NCBI RefSeq assembly: GCF_019355395.1
Contig: NZ_CP048829.1
Span: forward strand, 868,001-932,000
Direction: 5' to 3'
From: Chordicoccus furentiruminis
Lineage (GTDB): Bacteria > Bacillota > Clostridia > Lachnospirales > Lachnospiraceae
Length of the DNA: 64,000 nucleotides
Each line of letters opens with the position of its first letter. Positions within the stretch are counted from its first letter, which is position 1. The notes below the pieces were generated by a model. That model saw only the letters and a program-made list of their open reading frames with translations. It was not told where the DNA came from and made no database searches. Below, piece by piece: positions 1 to 8,536 of the stretch. A program made the position numbers and the translations under genes.

Positions 1-258
1 ACCTGCCTCATTTATTCCCGCTGATTCCGTGTAGTTACTGGGCTTCGGCTTGTCTCGCAGTCTTACCCTCAGCGAAAACCTTATATGAGATTTCTGTTCG
101 TCAGGCCGGAGGTTTGCCCTCGGGTTAGTATGTTCCCCGAATCCGGCTTCCTTCAGATTCCACCTCGCGATGGACACCCTTGCCTTCGACTGTCTCCTTC
201 CCACTACCGGGCGGATTCCGGACTTACACCGGTTAGAAACGTGCGCCGCCGGGCGCAC
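1..258 (-). mobile_element. Group II intron, 5' portion (continues outside the window)
   Basis: Read on the minus strand, the element begins at position 258 with GTGCG, the conserved group II intron 5' end. It continues with a GC-rich hairpin, a segment like GTGTAAGTCCGG, and further sequence resembling intron domain I as seen in clostridial group II introns. No intron-encoded reverse transcriptase lies inside the window; it would be expected to the left of position 1. The intron starts only a few bases after the T-tract of a strong terminator, an insertion preference known for group IIC introns. The subclass is inferred from that position, not from an alignment. Confidence 0.75.
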
Positions 259-261
259 GAG

Positions 262-298
262 AAAAAGACCGCCTGCACCATCGGGTGCGGCAGTCTTT
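262..298 (-). terminator. Rho-independent terminator of the surface protein gene
   Basis: On the minus strand a long GC-rich stem (arms 284-298 and 264-279, one bulged base) closes a four-base loop and is followed by five T. It lies about 40 bases after the stop codon of the surface protein gene. The group II intron starts immediately after it. Confidence 0.85.
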
Positions 299-338
299 CT
301 CTCCATATCTTCCGTCCGTCACGGACGGATACAGTCCG

Positions 339-3300
339 TTATTTCTTCTTTCTCCGTCCGGCGATCAGAAGAATCACCACGACCGCCAGAGCCGCCACGG
401 CGACGCCCACATAGAGCCCGATCGGCGATGTGTCGCCGGTCTTCGCCGCATTGACCTTCGTTCCGTAGGTATTCGTGATCACCATGCCGTCAATGCTCTT
501 GCTGTATCCCTGAACCGCCGCTTCGTCAACGGTCCACGAGATTTCCTTTTCATCCTCGTACTTCGGAAGCGCCGGGAGCGTATAAGTCCAGGTGTCCGCC
601 GTCTTGGTCGGAGCCTTGCAGGTGAAGGTCTCATACTTCGTTCCGTTCTTATAGAGCGTCACGGAGATAGAGGAGGGTCTCGCCTTGGCAGCGTTGCCGG
701 AATCCACCCATTTCTTGACGATCTTCAGCGTGACCTTCTCGTTCGGGTCGATGTTCTTCCTGCAGGTCCAGGTACCGGTGAACGTGATGTCCGAATCGCC
801 GACCGTCTTTTTGCTCTGATCGTAGCCGGCGAACGTCCAGATCCAGCTTCCTACCGTCAGCGTTGTCTCCGCAGGACTGATCGCTCTGACCTCCTGACCG
901 CTTTCGTACTCATTGCCGTCCGACGGGAGCAGCGCCGCCACATCGTCCGGAATCCCGAAGCCTTCGGTTCCCGAAACAAAGGTGTAGTGGACGTTGTACG
1001 TCTTCACTTCCTTCTTCTCAAAGGACCAGGTTCCGGTGAAGGTAATGTCGGAATCCTCGACTACCGCGCTGTCCTGATCATATCCCCGGAAATTCCAGGT
1101 GCCGTCCGATACGGACACTTTGAATGCCGCCGGCTTTCTGGCCGTCACGGTGGACCCGGCGGTGTACTCGTTTCCGTCACCCGGAATCAGCTCCATCACC
1201 GCATCCGGCAGCTTGTACTGATCGTTGTCCGATACGAACTGGTACTTCACCTCGTAGGTTTCAGCCGATTTGAACGTCCAGATGCCGTAGAACGTGTTGT
1301 CTCCGTCGGCCGTAACCGTCAGCGAGGAGTGGTCATATCCCGCAAATGTCCAGGTGCCTTCCGGCTCCTCAACTGTCGTCCTGGCCGGCGCCTGCGCCGT
1401 CACCTTCGTGCCGGCCTTGTATTTCGTGCCGTCCTTCGGAAGCTGATCCATGACATCCACCGGAAGCTCTGTGCCGTCCTGAGCGGAGAAGTCATAGAAT
1501 ACTGAGTAAAGCTCGGATACCGTGTCCGCCTCCGGGGAAGACGATCCGGATTTCGAAGAATCCGTTCCGGATGAAGCCGTGTCCGACGAAGCCGTCTCGG
1601 ATGAGGCTGTCTCCGACGAAACCGTCTCGGACGAAGCCGTCTCGGACGAAGCCGTCTCGGACGAAGCCGTCTCGGATGAGGCTGTCTCCGACGAAGCCGT
1701 CTCGGACGAAGCCGCCTCGGACGAAGCCGTCTCGGATGAGGCTGTCTCCGACGAAGCCGTCTCGGACGAAGCCGTCTCGGACGAAGCGTTTCCTGATGTG
1801 GTCTCTGTGCCTGATGCCTTCGGGGCGAACACCCATGTGCCGGTGAAGACCATACCGCCGTCCGCCATCCGTTTTTGATCCGCGTCATAAGACCGGAACG
1901 TCCAGGTTCCGTCCTCTGTCTCCACAGACTGCTTCTCCGGCGCCTGCGCCGTCACTTCCGTGCCGCTCGTGTACTGACCGTCGTCAGCGGGCAGAAGCGC
2001 CGTCACCGACTCAGGCAGTTCCTTTCCTTCCGTACCGGAAACAAATTCATACCGGACACCGTACGTCGCGGCCTGCGCCTCGGAAGAGTCCGTATCGGAC
2101 GGCAGAAGCTGATTCGACGCGGCTGAGGAAGACGCGGACGACGCGCTCTCAGACGCAGAGGCCGCGGAAGATGCCGTGTCCCCGATTTCCGACGCCGCAG
2201 AAGACACCGTGCTCCCGGTTTCCGGTTCCGCGGAAGAAACCGTGCTCTCCGTCAGGACCGAAGAAGCCGTGCTCTCCGCCTTCGGAATGAACTGCCATGT
2301 GCCGGTGAACGTCACATCGCCGTCCGCCACTGTTGCGGAAGTGAAGTCATACGACTCAAAGATCCAGCTGCCTTCCTCCGTCTCGACCGATGTCTTCTCC
2401 GGCGCCTGCGCCGTCACTTCCGTGCCGCTCGTGTAGCTGCCGTCATCGGAAGGCAGAAGCTCTGTCACCGATTCGGGAAGCTCCCTCCCCTCGGTTCCGG
2501 AAACAAACTCATAGCGTACGCCGTATGTCGCGGCCTGCGCCCCGGAAGAATCTGCATCGGATGGAAGAAGCTGGTTCTCCTCATCCCGGCTGACGTCCGT
2601 GCTGTCCGAACCGGAAAGCGCGCCCTCCGGTTCTGAAACAGCCGGCGAAACCTGACTGTCCGGTGCGGGCTCGTTCTCCGCGGCGGAAGAGGTTTCCTCC
2701 GGCTCCGTGAGAGACGTCCCGTCCGACGACGGCTGTTCTTCCTCCGCCTCGCCGGCGCTCACCGGCGCGCTCGATCCGCTGAACGAATAAGTCACCGTTC
2801 CCGCTCCTGCCGTCAGCGTGATGCCCGTATCCGGCGTCGCGGCGCTGACAGCGCCTTCAAGAGAGGCAAACGACGTGCCGCTGCCGACATCGCCGCTCAT
2901 CGGGATCGTGATGACGTCCGCCCGGACCGTGCCCACGCCGTCATCCGCCGTCTTCGTGGTGCCTTCCGCCCCGCTGCCGAGATCCGTCTGATCCGCCTCA
3001 TAATGGCTGAGGAACGAAGCCGCATCCGAATCCTTCACCACGAACGAGACTGTGGCCGTTTTCGTGCTGTCATCCGTCTTCACGTCCGCACGCACACTGG
3101 CGAGGTCATCCGTCGCGGATGCCGCCCCGAGTGTCACGTAATCAGGGAAATGAAGAACCGCTGTGACCGCATTCTCCGACGCCCCGTCGGGATTGCCGAT
3201 CGTCACGCCGTCCGCTCCGGAATCCGAAAGGAGTCCAGCCAGCGGAGAGAGGATATCGGCCGCGTCAAATGCGATCGTGAGATTCCCGTCGAAGGCTCCC

Positions 3301-3554
3301 GACTGGCCCGTCACAGTGCTGTCATCCGCCGCCGTGCGGACAGAAGGCAGCCCTGTGATCAGATCCGTGAGGCTGACGGAGGCCGTCACCTCCTGCGCTG
3401 CGGCCGCCGTATCTTCGCCTGAACTGACAACATCAGCGGCCACGCTGTCTGCCGCGCCATCTATATCGTCCGCGCAGATCACCGATGGCATCATCCCGGT
3501 CAGCATCGCCGCTGAGACGACTGCCGTAAGCAGTCTGGATACATTCTTTTTCAT
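339..3554 (-). CDS. Large cell-wall surface protein with SHIRT repeats, Cna-B domain and sortase-type C-terminus
   Basis: 1071 residues. A signal peptide (about 1-28) leads into an N-terminal region of unknown fold to about residue 260. Five copies of a roughly 80-residue module follow, with pattern Y-x-V-x-Y-x-F-V-S ... LP-x-x-V ... GTW-F-x-x-YD ... FTGTW, which I recognise as SHIRT domains. Between copies 2 and 3 lies a Ser/Thr/Glu-rich tandem repeat (about 585-675). A Cna-B-like domain (VTLKIVKKWVDSGN onward) precedes the C-terminus. That end reads AAKTGD, then a hydrophobic helix, then GRRKKK, as in sortase substrates with a non-LPXTG motif. SHIRT proteins are elongated adhesin stalks. 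The start has a good site (GGAGGTGAAT). Ligand unknown. Confidence 0.85.
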   Translation of the reverse strand: MKKNVSRLLTAVVSAAMLTGMMPSVICADDIDGAADSVAADVVSSGEDTAAAAQEVTASVSLTDLITGLPSVRTAADDSTVTGQSGAFDGNLTIAFDAADILSPLAGLLSDSGADGVTIGNPDGASENAVTAVLHFPDYVTLGAASATDDLASVRADVKTDDSTKTATVSFVVKDSDAASFLSHYEADQTDLGSGAEGTTKTADDGVGTVRADVITIPMSGDVGSGTSFASLEGAVSAATPDTGITLTAGAGTVTYSFSGSSAPVSAGEAEEEQPSSDGTSLTEPEETSSAAENEPAPDSQVSPAVSEPEGALSGSDSTDVSRDEENQLLPSDADSSGAQAATYGVRYEFVSGTEGRELPESVTELLPSDDGSYTSGTEVTAQAPEKTSVETEEGSWIFESYDFTSATVADGDVTFTGTWQFIPKAESTASSVLTESTVSSAEPETGSTVSSAASEIGDTASSAASASESASSASSSAASNQLLPSDTDSSEAQAATYGVRYEFVSGTEGKELPESVTALLPADDGQYTSGTEVTAQAPEKQSVETEDGTWTFRSYDADQKRMADGGMVFTGTWVFAPKASGTETTSGNASSETASSETASSETASSETASSEAASSETASSETASSETASSETASSETASSETVSSETASSETASSDTASSGTDSSKSGSSSPEADTVSELYSVFYDFSAQDGTELPVDVMDQLPKDGTKYKAGTKVTAQAPARTTVEEPEGTWTFAGYDHSSLTVTADGDNTFYGIWTFKSAETYEVKYQFVSDNDQYKLPDAVMELIPGDGNEYTAGSTVTARKPAAFKVSVSDGTWNFRGYDQDSAVVEDSDITFTGTWSFEKKEVKTYNVHYTFVSGTEGFGIPDDVAALLPSDGNEYESGQEVRAISPAETTLTVGSWIWTFAGYDQSKKTVGDSDITFTGTWTCRKNIDPNEKVTLKIVKKWVDSGNAAKARPSSISVTLYKNGTKYETFTCKAPTKTADTWTYTLPALPKYEDEKEISWTVDEAAVQGYSKSIDGMVITNTYGTKVNAAKTGDTSPIGLYVGVAVAALAVVVILLIAGRRKKK
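1564..1794 (-). repeat. 15-bp tandem repeat encoding the ASSET stalk
   Basis: About fifteen copies of a 15-bp unit (plus strand GACGAAGCCGTCTCG with T/G variants) encode repeated Ala-Ser-Ser-Glu-Thr in the surface protein. Units are nearly identical at DNA level, and two slightly different units alternate in blocks. This points to recent slippage or unequal exchange. The array stays in frame. Confidence 0.9.
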
Positions 3555-3577
3555 AACGATTCACCTCCAGTATCTTC

Positions 3578-3668
3578 ACTATAGCACATTTTACTGAATA
3601 GGCAAATTGTTACAGTTGTGAAACAAATGTGTCGATAATGTGAAATCGTGAAACACTGCTGTAACAAT
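3578..3668 (-). promoter_or_regulatory. Promoter and candidate operator of the surface protein gene
   Basis: Minus strand: a TTGCCT-like -35 (3600-3605), 16 bases, then TATAGT (3578-3583) with an upstream TG, about 24 bases before the start codon. Just upstream lies a perfect 10-bp inverted repeat (ATTGTTACAG at 3606-3615 and CTGTAACAAT at 3659-3668). Between its arms are three direct GTGAAAC/T copies (3618, 3640, 3648). These look like regulator sites; the regulator is not identified. Confidence 0.55.
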
Positions 3669-3669
3669 A

Positions 3670-4330
3670 TCAACTGTCGGTTCCATAATGCGTCAGCGCG
3701 TTCCGTACCTTCTGCTGCACGCTGCGAAGCTCTACGTCAAGATCCGCATCCTGCGCTCCGTACAGCTGCTTCAGTTCGGCATCCGCCAGCGCCATTGCAC
3801 TCTGGTACGCCTCAAACACCGGTTCGCTCCTTCCGTTTTCGATCACATCGGATACCAAAGCGGAATCCAGCGAGCCCGCCTCGTCATTTCCGCCCCGAAG
3901 CACATCCGAGGCGTCATCCGCCTCCAGCACCTTCTTCAGCACCGGGACGGTCGGCATAGTATGGAAAAATTCCGTCTGCAGCGCTTCATCGGATGACAGA
4001 AATTTCAGGAACGCCCACGCCAGATCCGGATGCCGGCTCCGGATGCTGATGCCGGCCAGCAGAGAGTCCACCCTGGACTGGTTCTCCCCGCCGCCTCCCC
4101 GCGGCATCTCGATGCAGTCCCATTGAAAGCTGGAATATTTCTTGAACGCAGATGCGGTACAGATCCTCAAAGGTATAGCCGGTGGAAGGTACGTCGATCC
4201 CTTCCTTCTGGAGAAGCGACTTATTCACAAACATCAGATTCGGCATGGTCTCGATCGGAAGGCAGTACTGACGCCCTGACAGACGGCCCATCCTCAGCGC
4301 CGTCTGAAACAGTGCTCCGGTATATCACCT
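3670..4330 (-). pseudogene. Degraded ABC-transporter sugar-binding protein
   Basis: The C-terminal part (3670 to about 4150) reads as an extracellular solute-binding protein tail, including PDLAWAFLKFLSS, FFHTMPTVPVLKKVLEA and a C-terminal helix. A second frame (about 4150-4330) reads CLPIETMPNLMFVNKSLLQ and GYTFEDLYRIC, which belongs nearer the N-terminus of the same family. The frames meet near 4155. Compared with a usual length near 420 residues, the N-terminus and a middle block of very roughly 150 residues are missing. There is no signal peptide or start region. It is dead by deletion and frameshift. Confidence 0.8.
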
Positions 4331-4384
4331 GCTTTTCAACATGACGGATCCCGCCAGTAAGGATCATCGTCTTATCCGAAGCCC

Positions 4385-4436
4385 GAAAGGAGGCACTCAC
4401 CGCATCCCTTTCCGAGATGAGGGAGTGCCTCCTTTC
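4385..4436. terminator. Strong hairpin terminator between the two broken binding-protein genes
   Basis: A perfect 14-bp stem (4385-4398 with 4423-4436; GAAAGGAGGCACTC and its complement) and a 24-base loop. It lies just after the stop of the 4480-5001 gene on the minus strand. T/A-rich stem ends could serve both directions. Confidence 0.7.
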
Positions 4437-4479
4437 CCGGCCGCCGCGTCCGGAACGTCCGCTTCCGGACCGCCGGCCG

Positions 4480-5001
4480 TCAGGCGCCTTTTACTGCCAT
4501 CCGTCCGTACTGATCGACGTTGTCCGCCGTGATCAGGAATGTGTCGACCGGATAGGTATCTTCCAGTTTCTCGCCGTTTAAGTATCTGTACATCAGAGAA
4601 ACCGCCTTGTCCGCCTTCGCCTCGTCCAGTGCCGGAAGGATTCCCTTGGCATCGACCGGATTGACGAAGAGGCCGTCCAGATTCTGAGAAAGCATATCCT
4701 CAACCTGAGAGATCTGCTTGGAGCTGTCGTTGCCCGGATCGGTGATGACCAGCGTGTCGCCGTTCGCCTCGATCTTCTCCTTCATCTCGTTCTGAATCGT
4801 GACGAAGAACGGGTTCGTTCCATCCATGCAGGTATAGCCGAACTTGAAATGCTTGCCCGTATGGTTGGTCGTGTCGATCGCTTCCTCAGCCGACTCGGCC
4901 CCGGAAGCCGCCGACTCGACAGCAGAGTCAGCGTACACGCCGGTTCCCATCACCGCGATCATGGAAGCTGCCAGAATCGTTGCCATCAACTTTCTTTTCA
5001 T
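4480..5001 (-). pseudogene. Periplasmic-binding (RbsB-like) protein with internal deletion
   Basis: 173 residues against about 330-370 for the family. The N-terminus is intact: lipoprotein-like or signal helix MKRKLMATILAASMIAVMG, then GYTCMDGTNPFFVTIQNEM and LDGLFVNPVDAKGI, typical of type I sugar-binding proteins. After about residue 128 (PALDEAKAD) it jumps to a family C-terminus (YRYLNGEKLEDTYPVDTFLI), so the middle of the protein is lost in frame. The start at 5001 is set by an AGGAGGT site. Together with the other broken binding gene it suggests decay of a sugar uptake system next to an intact aldolase and kinase. Confidence 0.75.
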
Positions 5002-5128
5002 ACATTTTACCTCCTGTGCGTGGCACCATCGCCGCAATCTGTTAGCAGAATATATGAATTAGAAAGTTTCAGCACGTATATTTTGTAACATTTATCAAAT
5101 GACATTTGTCAATTGACCCGGCACGTCT

Positions 5129-5992
5129 TCACTTCAGTCTCGAGAACACGCGGATCGTTTTCATATAGGTCTCCTTCATCGACTCCATCCCCCACGCGGC
5201 GATGTCGTGGAAGAAGACGTTGCCGTCCGTTCCGCCGATCTTTTCTCTCACATAGTCGCCGGCGTATTTGGCCGCGTAGGTGTAGAAGTTGATCTTCCGC
5301 ACGCCCTGCTCGATGCAGCGGATGAAGTCTTCGTCGCTGATGCCGGAGCCGCCGTGCATTACCACCGGCACGCCGCTCTTCTCCCGGATCCGTCCAATCC
5401 GCTCAAAATCCAGCTTCGGCGCCCTGAGGTAAATCCCGTGCACCGTTCCGAAGGAGCAGGCAAGGCAGTCCACGCCCGTCTCCTGCACGAAGCGGGCCGC
5501 CTGGTCCGGATCCGTGTAGCAGCTCTCGATTTCCTTCTCCTCTCCGGTACCGCCGGCCGAGCCGAATTCCTCCCGTCCCATCGCGCCGATCTCCGCTTCA
5601 ACGGAGACGCCGCTGCTCTCCGCCATCTCGACGACCGCACGGGTATTGGCTGCATTTTCCTCATACGGAAGCACGGAGCCGTCATACATCACGCCTGTGA
5701 ACCCGAGCTCGATGGCCTCCCGGACCTCCTCGAAACTCGCGCCGTGGTCCAGGTGAACGCAGACAGGCACCTTAGCCAGGTCCGCATACATCATCATCAC
5801 CGGACCGATTTCCCGCATCGGGATCAGGCTCCCGTGGGCTGCGTTGGCAAACTGCATGATCACCGGCTGATCCAGTTCCTCCGCCGCTGCGATCAGCGCC
5901 CGGATCCCCTCCAGCGTGGTCACGTTGAATGCGCCGACGGCCATTTTTCTGGACTCCGCCAGGTCAAGTATCGTACTGAGTGAAACAAGCAT
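5129..5992 (-). CDS. Class II fructose-bisphosphate/ketose-bisphosphate aldolase family protein
   Basis: 287 residues, full length for the family. It should cleave a ketose bisphosphate into dihydroxyacetone phosphate and an aldehyde using Zn. Zn-ligand motifs are visible: HLDHGAS near residue 80, GTVHGIY near 177 and VMHGGSG near 207, with the KINFYT segment afterwards. The start at 5992 is chosen by GGGAGGATGGAAAT upstream. The gene lies 32 bases after the PfkB-type kinase on the same strand, so the pair probably phosphorylates and then splits a sugar phosphate. The actual sugar (fructose, tagatose or sulfo-sugar) cannot be read from sequence. Confidence 0.85.
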   Translation of the reverse strand: MLVSLSTILDLAESRKMAVGAFNVTTLEGIRALIAAAEELDQPVIMQFANAAHGSLIPMREIGPVMMMYADLAKVPVCVHLDHGASFEEVREAIELGFTGVMYDGSVLPYEENAANTRAVVEMAESSGVSVEAEIGAMGREEFGSAGGTGEEKEIESCYTDPDQAARFVQETGVDCLACSFGTVHGIYLRAPKLDFERIGRIREKSGVPVVMHGGSGISDEDFIRCIEQGVRKINFYTYAAKYAGDYVREKIGGTDGNVFFHDIAAWGMESMKETYMKTIRVFSRLK

Positions 5993-6024
5993 ATTTCCAT
6001 CCTCCCTTATGATTGTGAATGAAT

Positions 6025-7161
6025 TTACGGCCGGATCAGATGCTGCCGTTCCCATCCCCCGTCGATCCTGCGCCGGAGCGCCTCGATCGGCAGAAGCCCG
6101 GACAGCGAGTCATACTCTGTGAGGTTCATGGCGCCGGTGGCCGCGGCGTTCTCCAGACAGACCGCAGGCTTCATATGGTGCATGATACTGTAAAGGAAGG
6201 CGGCGATCGCCGTATCGCCGGCGCCGGTTCCCGACGCGATCCGGTCCGGACGATAGCTGTCCGCGAAGAGCCGGAGATCTCCCCACGCCGGATCCGCGAA
6301 CTGCTCGCCCAGCCCCGCCATCTTCCCGAACGGGGACGTCGCGAGAAAAATCCCCGCCGCCCCGCACTTCAGGAGCACGGCGTGGGCGCCCAGACCGAGC
6401 AGCCGCTCAGCCAGCGGCTCCACATCCTCCCGAAGGCTCAGATGCAGGCAGACATCCTCCCCTCCCGTCCGCGCAAGCAGCATCTGATAATGGTCGGGCC
6501 AGATCAGCGCGCACATCTCCTCGTAGCTCGGCGTGAAGAAGTCCACATAGGGCAGAAGATGCTGAAGCGCCGACGGCCAGTCCTCCTTCGCGGCCGGGGA
6601 TGAAGGATCCACCATCGTCATATCGAGACTCGTCACGACGCCGAGACGCTTCACCTCTTTGAAGAGCCGGACGGTGTCCGCGGCTCCATTCTCATAAAAC
6701 CGCTTCATGAGCGTCGGATAGCCGAAATGAAAATAGCCGGCTCCTCCTATGATTTTCAGATCGATTTCTTCAAATCGATAGGTATGATTGGCTCCCGGAT
6801 CGGCGAAGAAAACACGGTCGCAGCCCGGCGGCGCGATCGCGAGCGTGTAGGATGTCTCTGTGTCCGGCGAGACGACGAAATCGGCCTTCGCGCCGCGCGC
6901 CGCATAGGACTCCCGGAGAGTCCGCCCGAAGGCATCGTCCCCGATCTTCGCCATCAGAACCGTATCGGCCCCGAAGAACTGAAGCGCGAGCCCCGTATTC
7001 GTGACGCAGCCTCCCGGCGCGATCGTGGCTTTCCCAACTTCGACCAGCGCGCCCGGACGGATATAGTCGGACAGCCGGCCGCTCTTCTCTCCCTGTCCTT
7101 CAAATGAAGGGGTGATATCGCAGGACACATAGCCCGCGACGACGATTCTGGCTGGACGCAT
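6025..7161 (-). CDS. PfkB-family carbohydrate kinase
   Basis: 378 residues. An N-terminal Rossmann-like strand (RIVVAGYVSCDITP) is followed by the family GGCVTNTG motif near residue 50. The catalytic C-terminal motif GTGAGDTAIAAFL lies near residue 315 and carries the catalytic Asp. The protein is somewhat longer than typical ribokinases (about 310). The start at 7161 has a GGAGGTGAAGC site; an upstream in-frame ATG has none. It is the first gene of the kinase-aldolase pair and carries its own promoter. Substrate unknown. Confidence 0.85.
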   Translation of the reverse strand: MRPARIVVAGYVSCDITPSFEGQGEKSGRLSDYIRPGALVEVGKATIAPGGCVTNTGLALQFFGADTVLMAKIGDDAFGRTLRESYAARGAKADFVVSPDTETSYTLAIAPPGCDRVFFADPGANHTYRFEEIDLKIIGGAGYFHFGYPTLMKRFYENGAADTVRLFKEVKRLGVVTSLDMTMVDPSSPAAKEDWPSALQHLLPYVDFFTPSYEEMCALIWPDHYQMLLARTGGEDVCLHLSLREDVEPLAERLLGLGAHAVLLKCGAAGIFLATSPFGKMAGLGEQFADPAWGDLRLFADSYRPDRIASGTGAGDTAIAAFLYSIMHHMKPAVCLENAAATGAMNLTEYDSLSGLLPIEALRRRIDGGWERQHLIRP

Positions 7162-7190
7162 ATGCTTCACCTCCATGATCAGATAGACGC

Positions 7191-7219
7191 ATTTTACCAT
7201 TTTGCACATGCATTGTCAG
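7191..7219 (-). promoter_or_regulatory. Promoter of the kinase-aldolase operon
   Basis: Minus strand CTGACA (7214-7219), a 17-base spacer, then TAAAAT (7191-7196), 30 bases upstream of the kinase start. This is a good sigma-70/sigma-A match. Confidence 0.7.
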
Positions 7220-7295
7220 GTGAGATATGTCACTTTCATGCATTTTGGCGGACGGAGAGTGCACTCGCGGACTTTTTCACCGTCGAAACAGCCTG

Positions 7296-7307
7296 CACCC
7301 CGGGGTG
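7296..7307. promoter_or_regulatory. 12-bp GC palindrome between divergent genes
   Basis: A perfect palindrome CACCCCGGGGTG lies between the divergent kinase and LCP genes. It may be an operator half-way between the two promoters. Nothing else in 7220-7455 could be assigned. Confidence 0.25.
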
Positions 7308-7455
7308 TACAGCCTCCAGTATGTTTATACGCCCGCTTGCCTTTTTTTATGTGCTGTGATAAATATAGAAAGTTCCAGCAGGCTGTCACGCGGCCTGCCT
7401 TCATACGGTAAAATGCAGACGGACCGGATGTCCGTCTCGGAAAAGGAGGTCATTC

Positions 7456-8520
7456 TTGGCAAAATACCGGTCGCCGAAAAAAAAGAAAAACAAGGGTCTG
7501 ATCGCGGCCTGCATCATTCTGGGCGTTTTTCTTGCGCTTCTCTGCGCCGCGTACGCATTCTTCCGCAACTATTACGGGCTTTCGAACTATGTGAGCGACA
7601 GCGAAGCCGCTGCGAAGGCGCAGCAGGCGCGAGCCTCGCTGGATGCGGACACGCTCTCCCAGATTGAGAAAACAGGGCTGACAGACTCCGAGGAGCAGGC
7701 GCTCAAGTCCGCTCAGAACACATCCGGCATCGACTTGTACCACAGCAGCTCGATCTACAACCTGCTCCTGATCGGAGTGGACCGGCGGGACGCAAGCTGG
7801 AACGGCAATTCCGATTCCATGATCCTCCTGTCGATCAACAACAAGACGAAAAAAATCCACATGATGTCCCTGATGCGCGACATGTACGCCGACATCGAGG
7901 GCTACGGCGTCCGCAAGCTGAACGCGGCCTGCGCCATCGGCGGTCCCACGCTGCTGGTCAGCACCATCGAATCAAACTACAAGATTGACATCGACAACTA
8001 TGCCTGCGTGGACTTCGTCTCGATGGCGAACATCATCGACGCGGTCGGCGGTGTCGAGATCACAGTCTCAGACGCGGAGGCGGAGATGGCGAACGGTCTG
8101 ATCACCGACATGTGCGGGCTCGCCGGCGTGGATCCCGGTCCCCATCTCTACAGCGGCGCGGGAACGTGGAACGCAGACGGCTGGATGGCCGTGGGCTACG
8201 CCCGGATCCGTCATATCGGGAACGCGGACTATCAGCGGACCGAGCGACAGCGCACGGTCCTTACCGGCATGATGTCCAAAATCCGCTCGATGTCCACCAC
8301 GGAGCTGAACTCCTTTGTCCGGGAGGTGCTGCCTTATGTCACGCACAACATCACCAGCTCCACGATGCTGCAGCTCGTCGCTTCCGTACCTTCCTATCTG
8401 AGCTACGATGTGGAACAGAGCCGGGTGCCGTTCGACAATCTGTATACCAGCCAGGGCGAGATTCTGGTTCCGACCCAGCCGGATACGATCGATAAGATTC
8501 AGGAAATCCTGAACAGCTGA
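7456..8520 (+). CDS. LytR-CpsA-Psr (LCP) family cell-wall ligase
   Basis: 354 residues. A basic cytoplasmic N-terminus (AKYRSPKKKKNK) and one membrane helix (about 14-36) precede the extracellular LCP domain. Domain motifs seen are NLLLIGVDRRD, SDSMILLSINN, MSLMRDMYADI and GYARIRHIGNADYQRTERQR; the Arg and Asp residues bind pyrophosphate. LCP enzymes attach wall teichoic acid or capsule polymers from lipid carriers to peptidoglycan. It starts at TTG 7456 behind AAAAGGAGGT. The next gene begins 17 bases downstream, so the two are probably co-transcribed. Confidence 0.92.
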   Translation: MAKYRSPKKKKNKGLIAACIILGVFLALLCAAYAFFRNYYGLSNYVSDSEAAAKAQQARASLDADTLSQIEKTGLTDSEEQALKSAQNTSGIDLYHSSSIYNLLLIGVDRRDASWNGNSDSMILLSINNKTKKIHMMSLMRDMYADIEGYGVRKLNAACAIGGPTLLVSTIESNYKIDIDNYACVDFVSMANIIDAVGGVEITVSDAEAEMANGLITDMCGLAGVDPGPHLYSGAGTWNADGWMAVGYARIRHIGNADYQRTERQRTVLTGMMSKIRSMSTTELNSFVREVLPYVTHNITSSTMLQLVASVPSYLSYDVEQSRVPFDNLYTSQGEILVPTQPDTIDKIQEILNS

Positions 8521-8536
8521 TCCGGAGGCATAACGC

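Noticed and set aside
285-1505. 406-codon plus-strand frame opposite the surface protein
   Set aside because: It is an antisense shadow of a high-GC gene: no ribosome site, Arg-rich composition and no family features.
1564-1794. CRISPR-like tandem repeats
   Set aside because: Units are 15 bp without spacers and encode an in-frame ASSET stalk, so they are protein-coding repeats.
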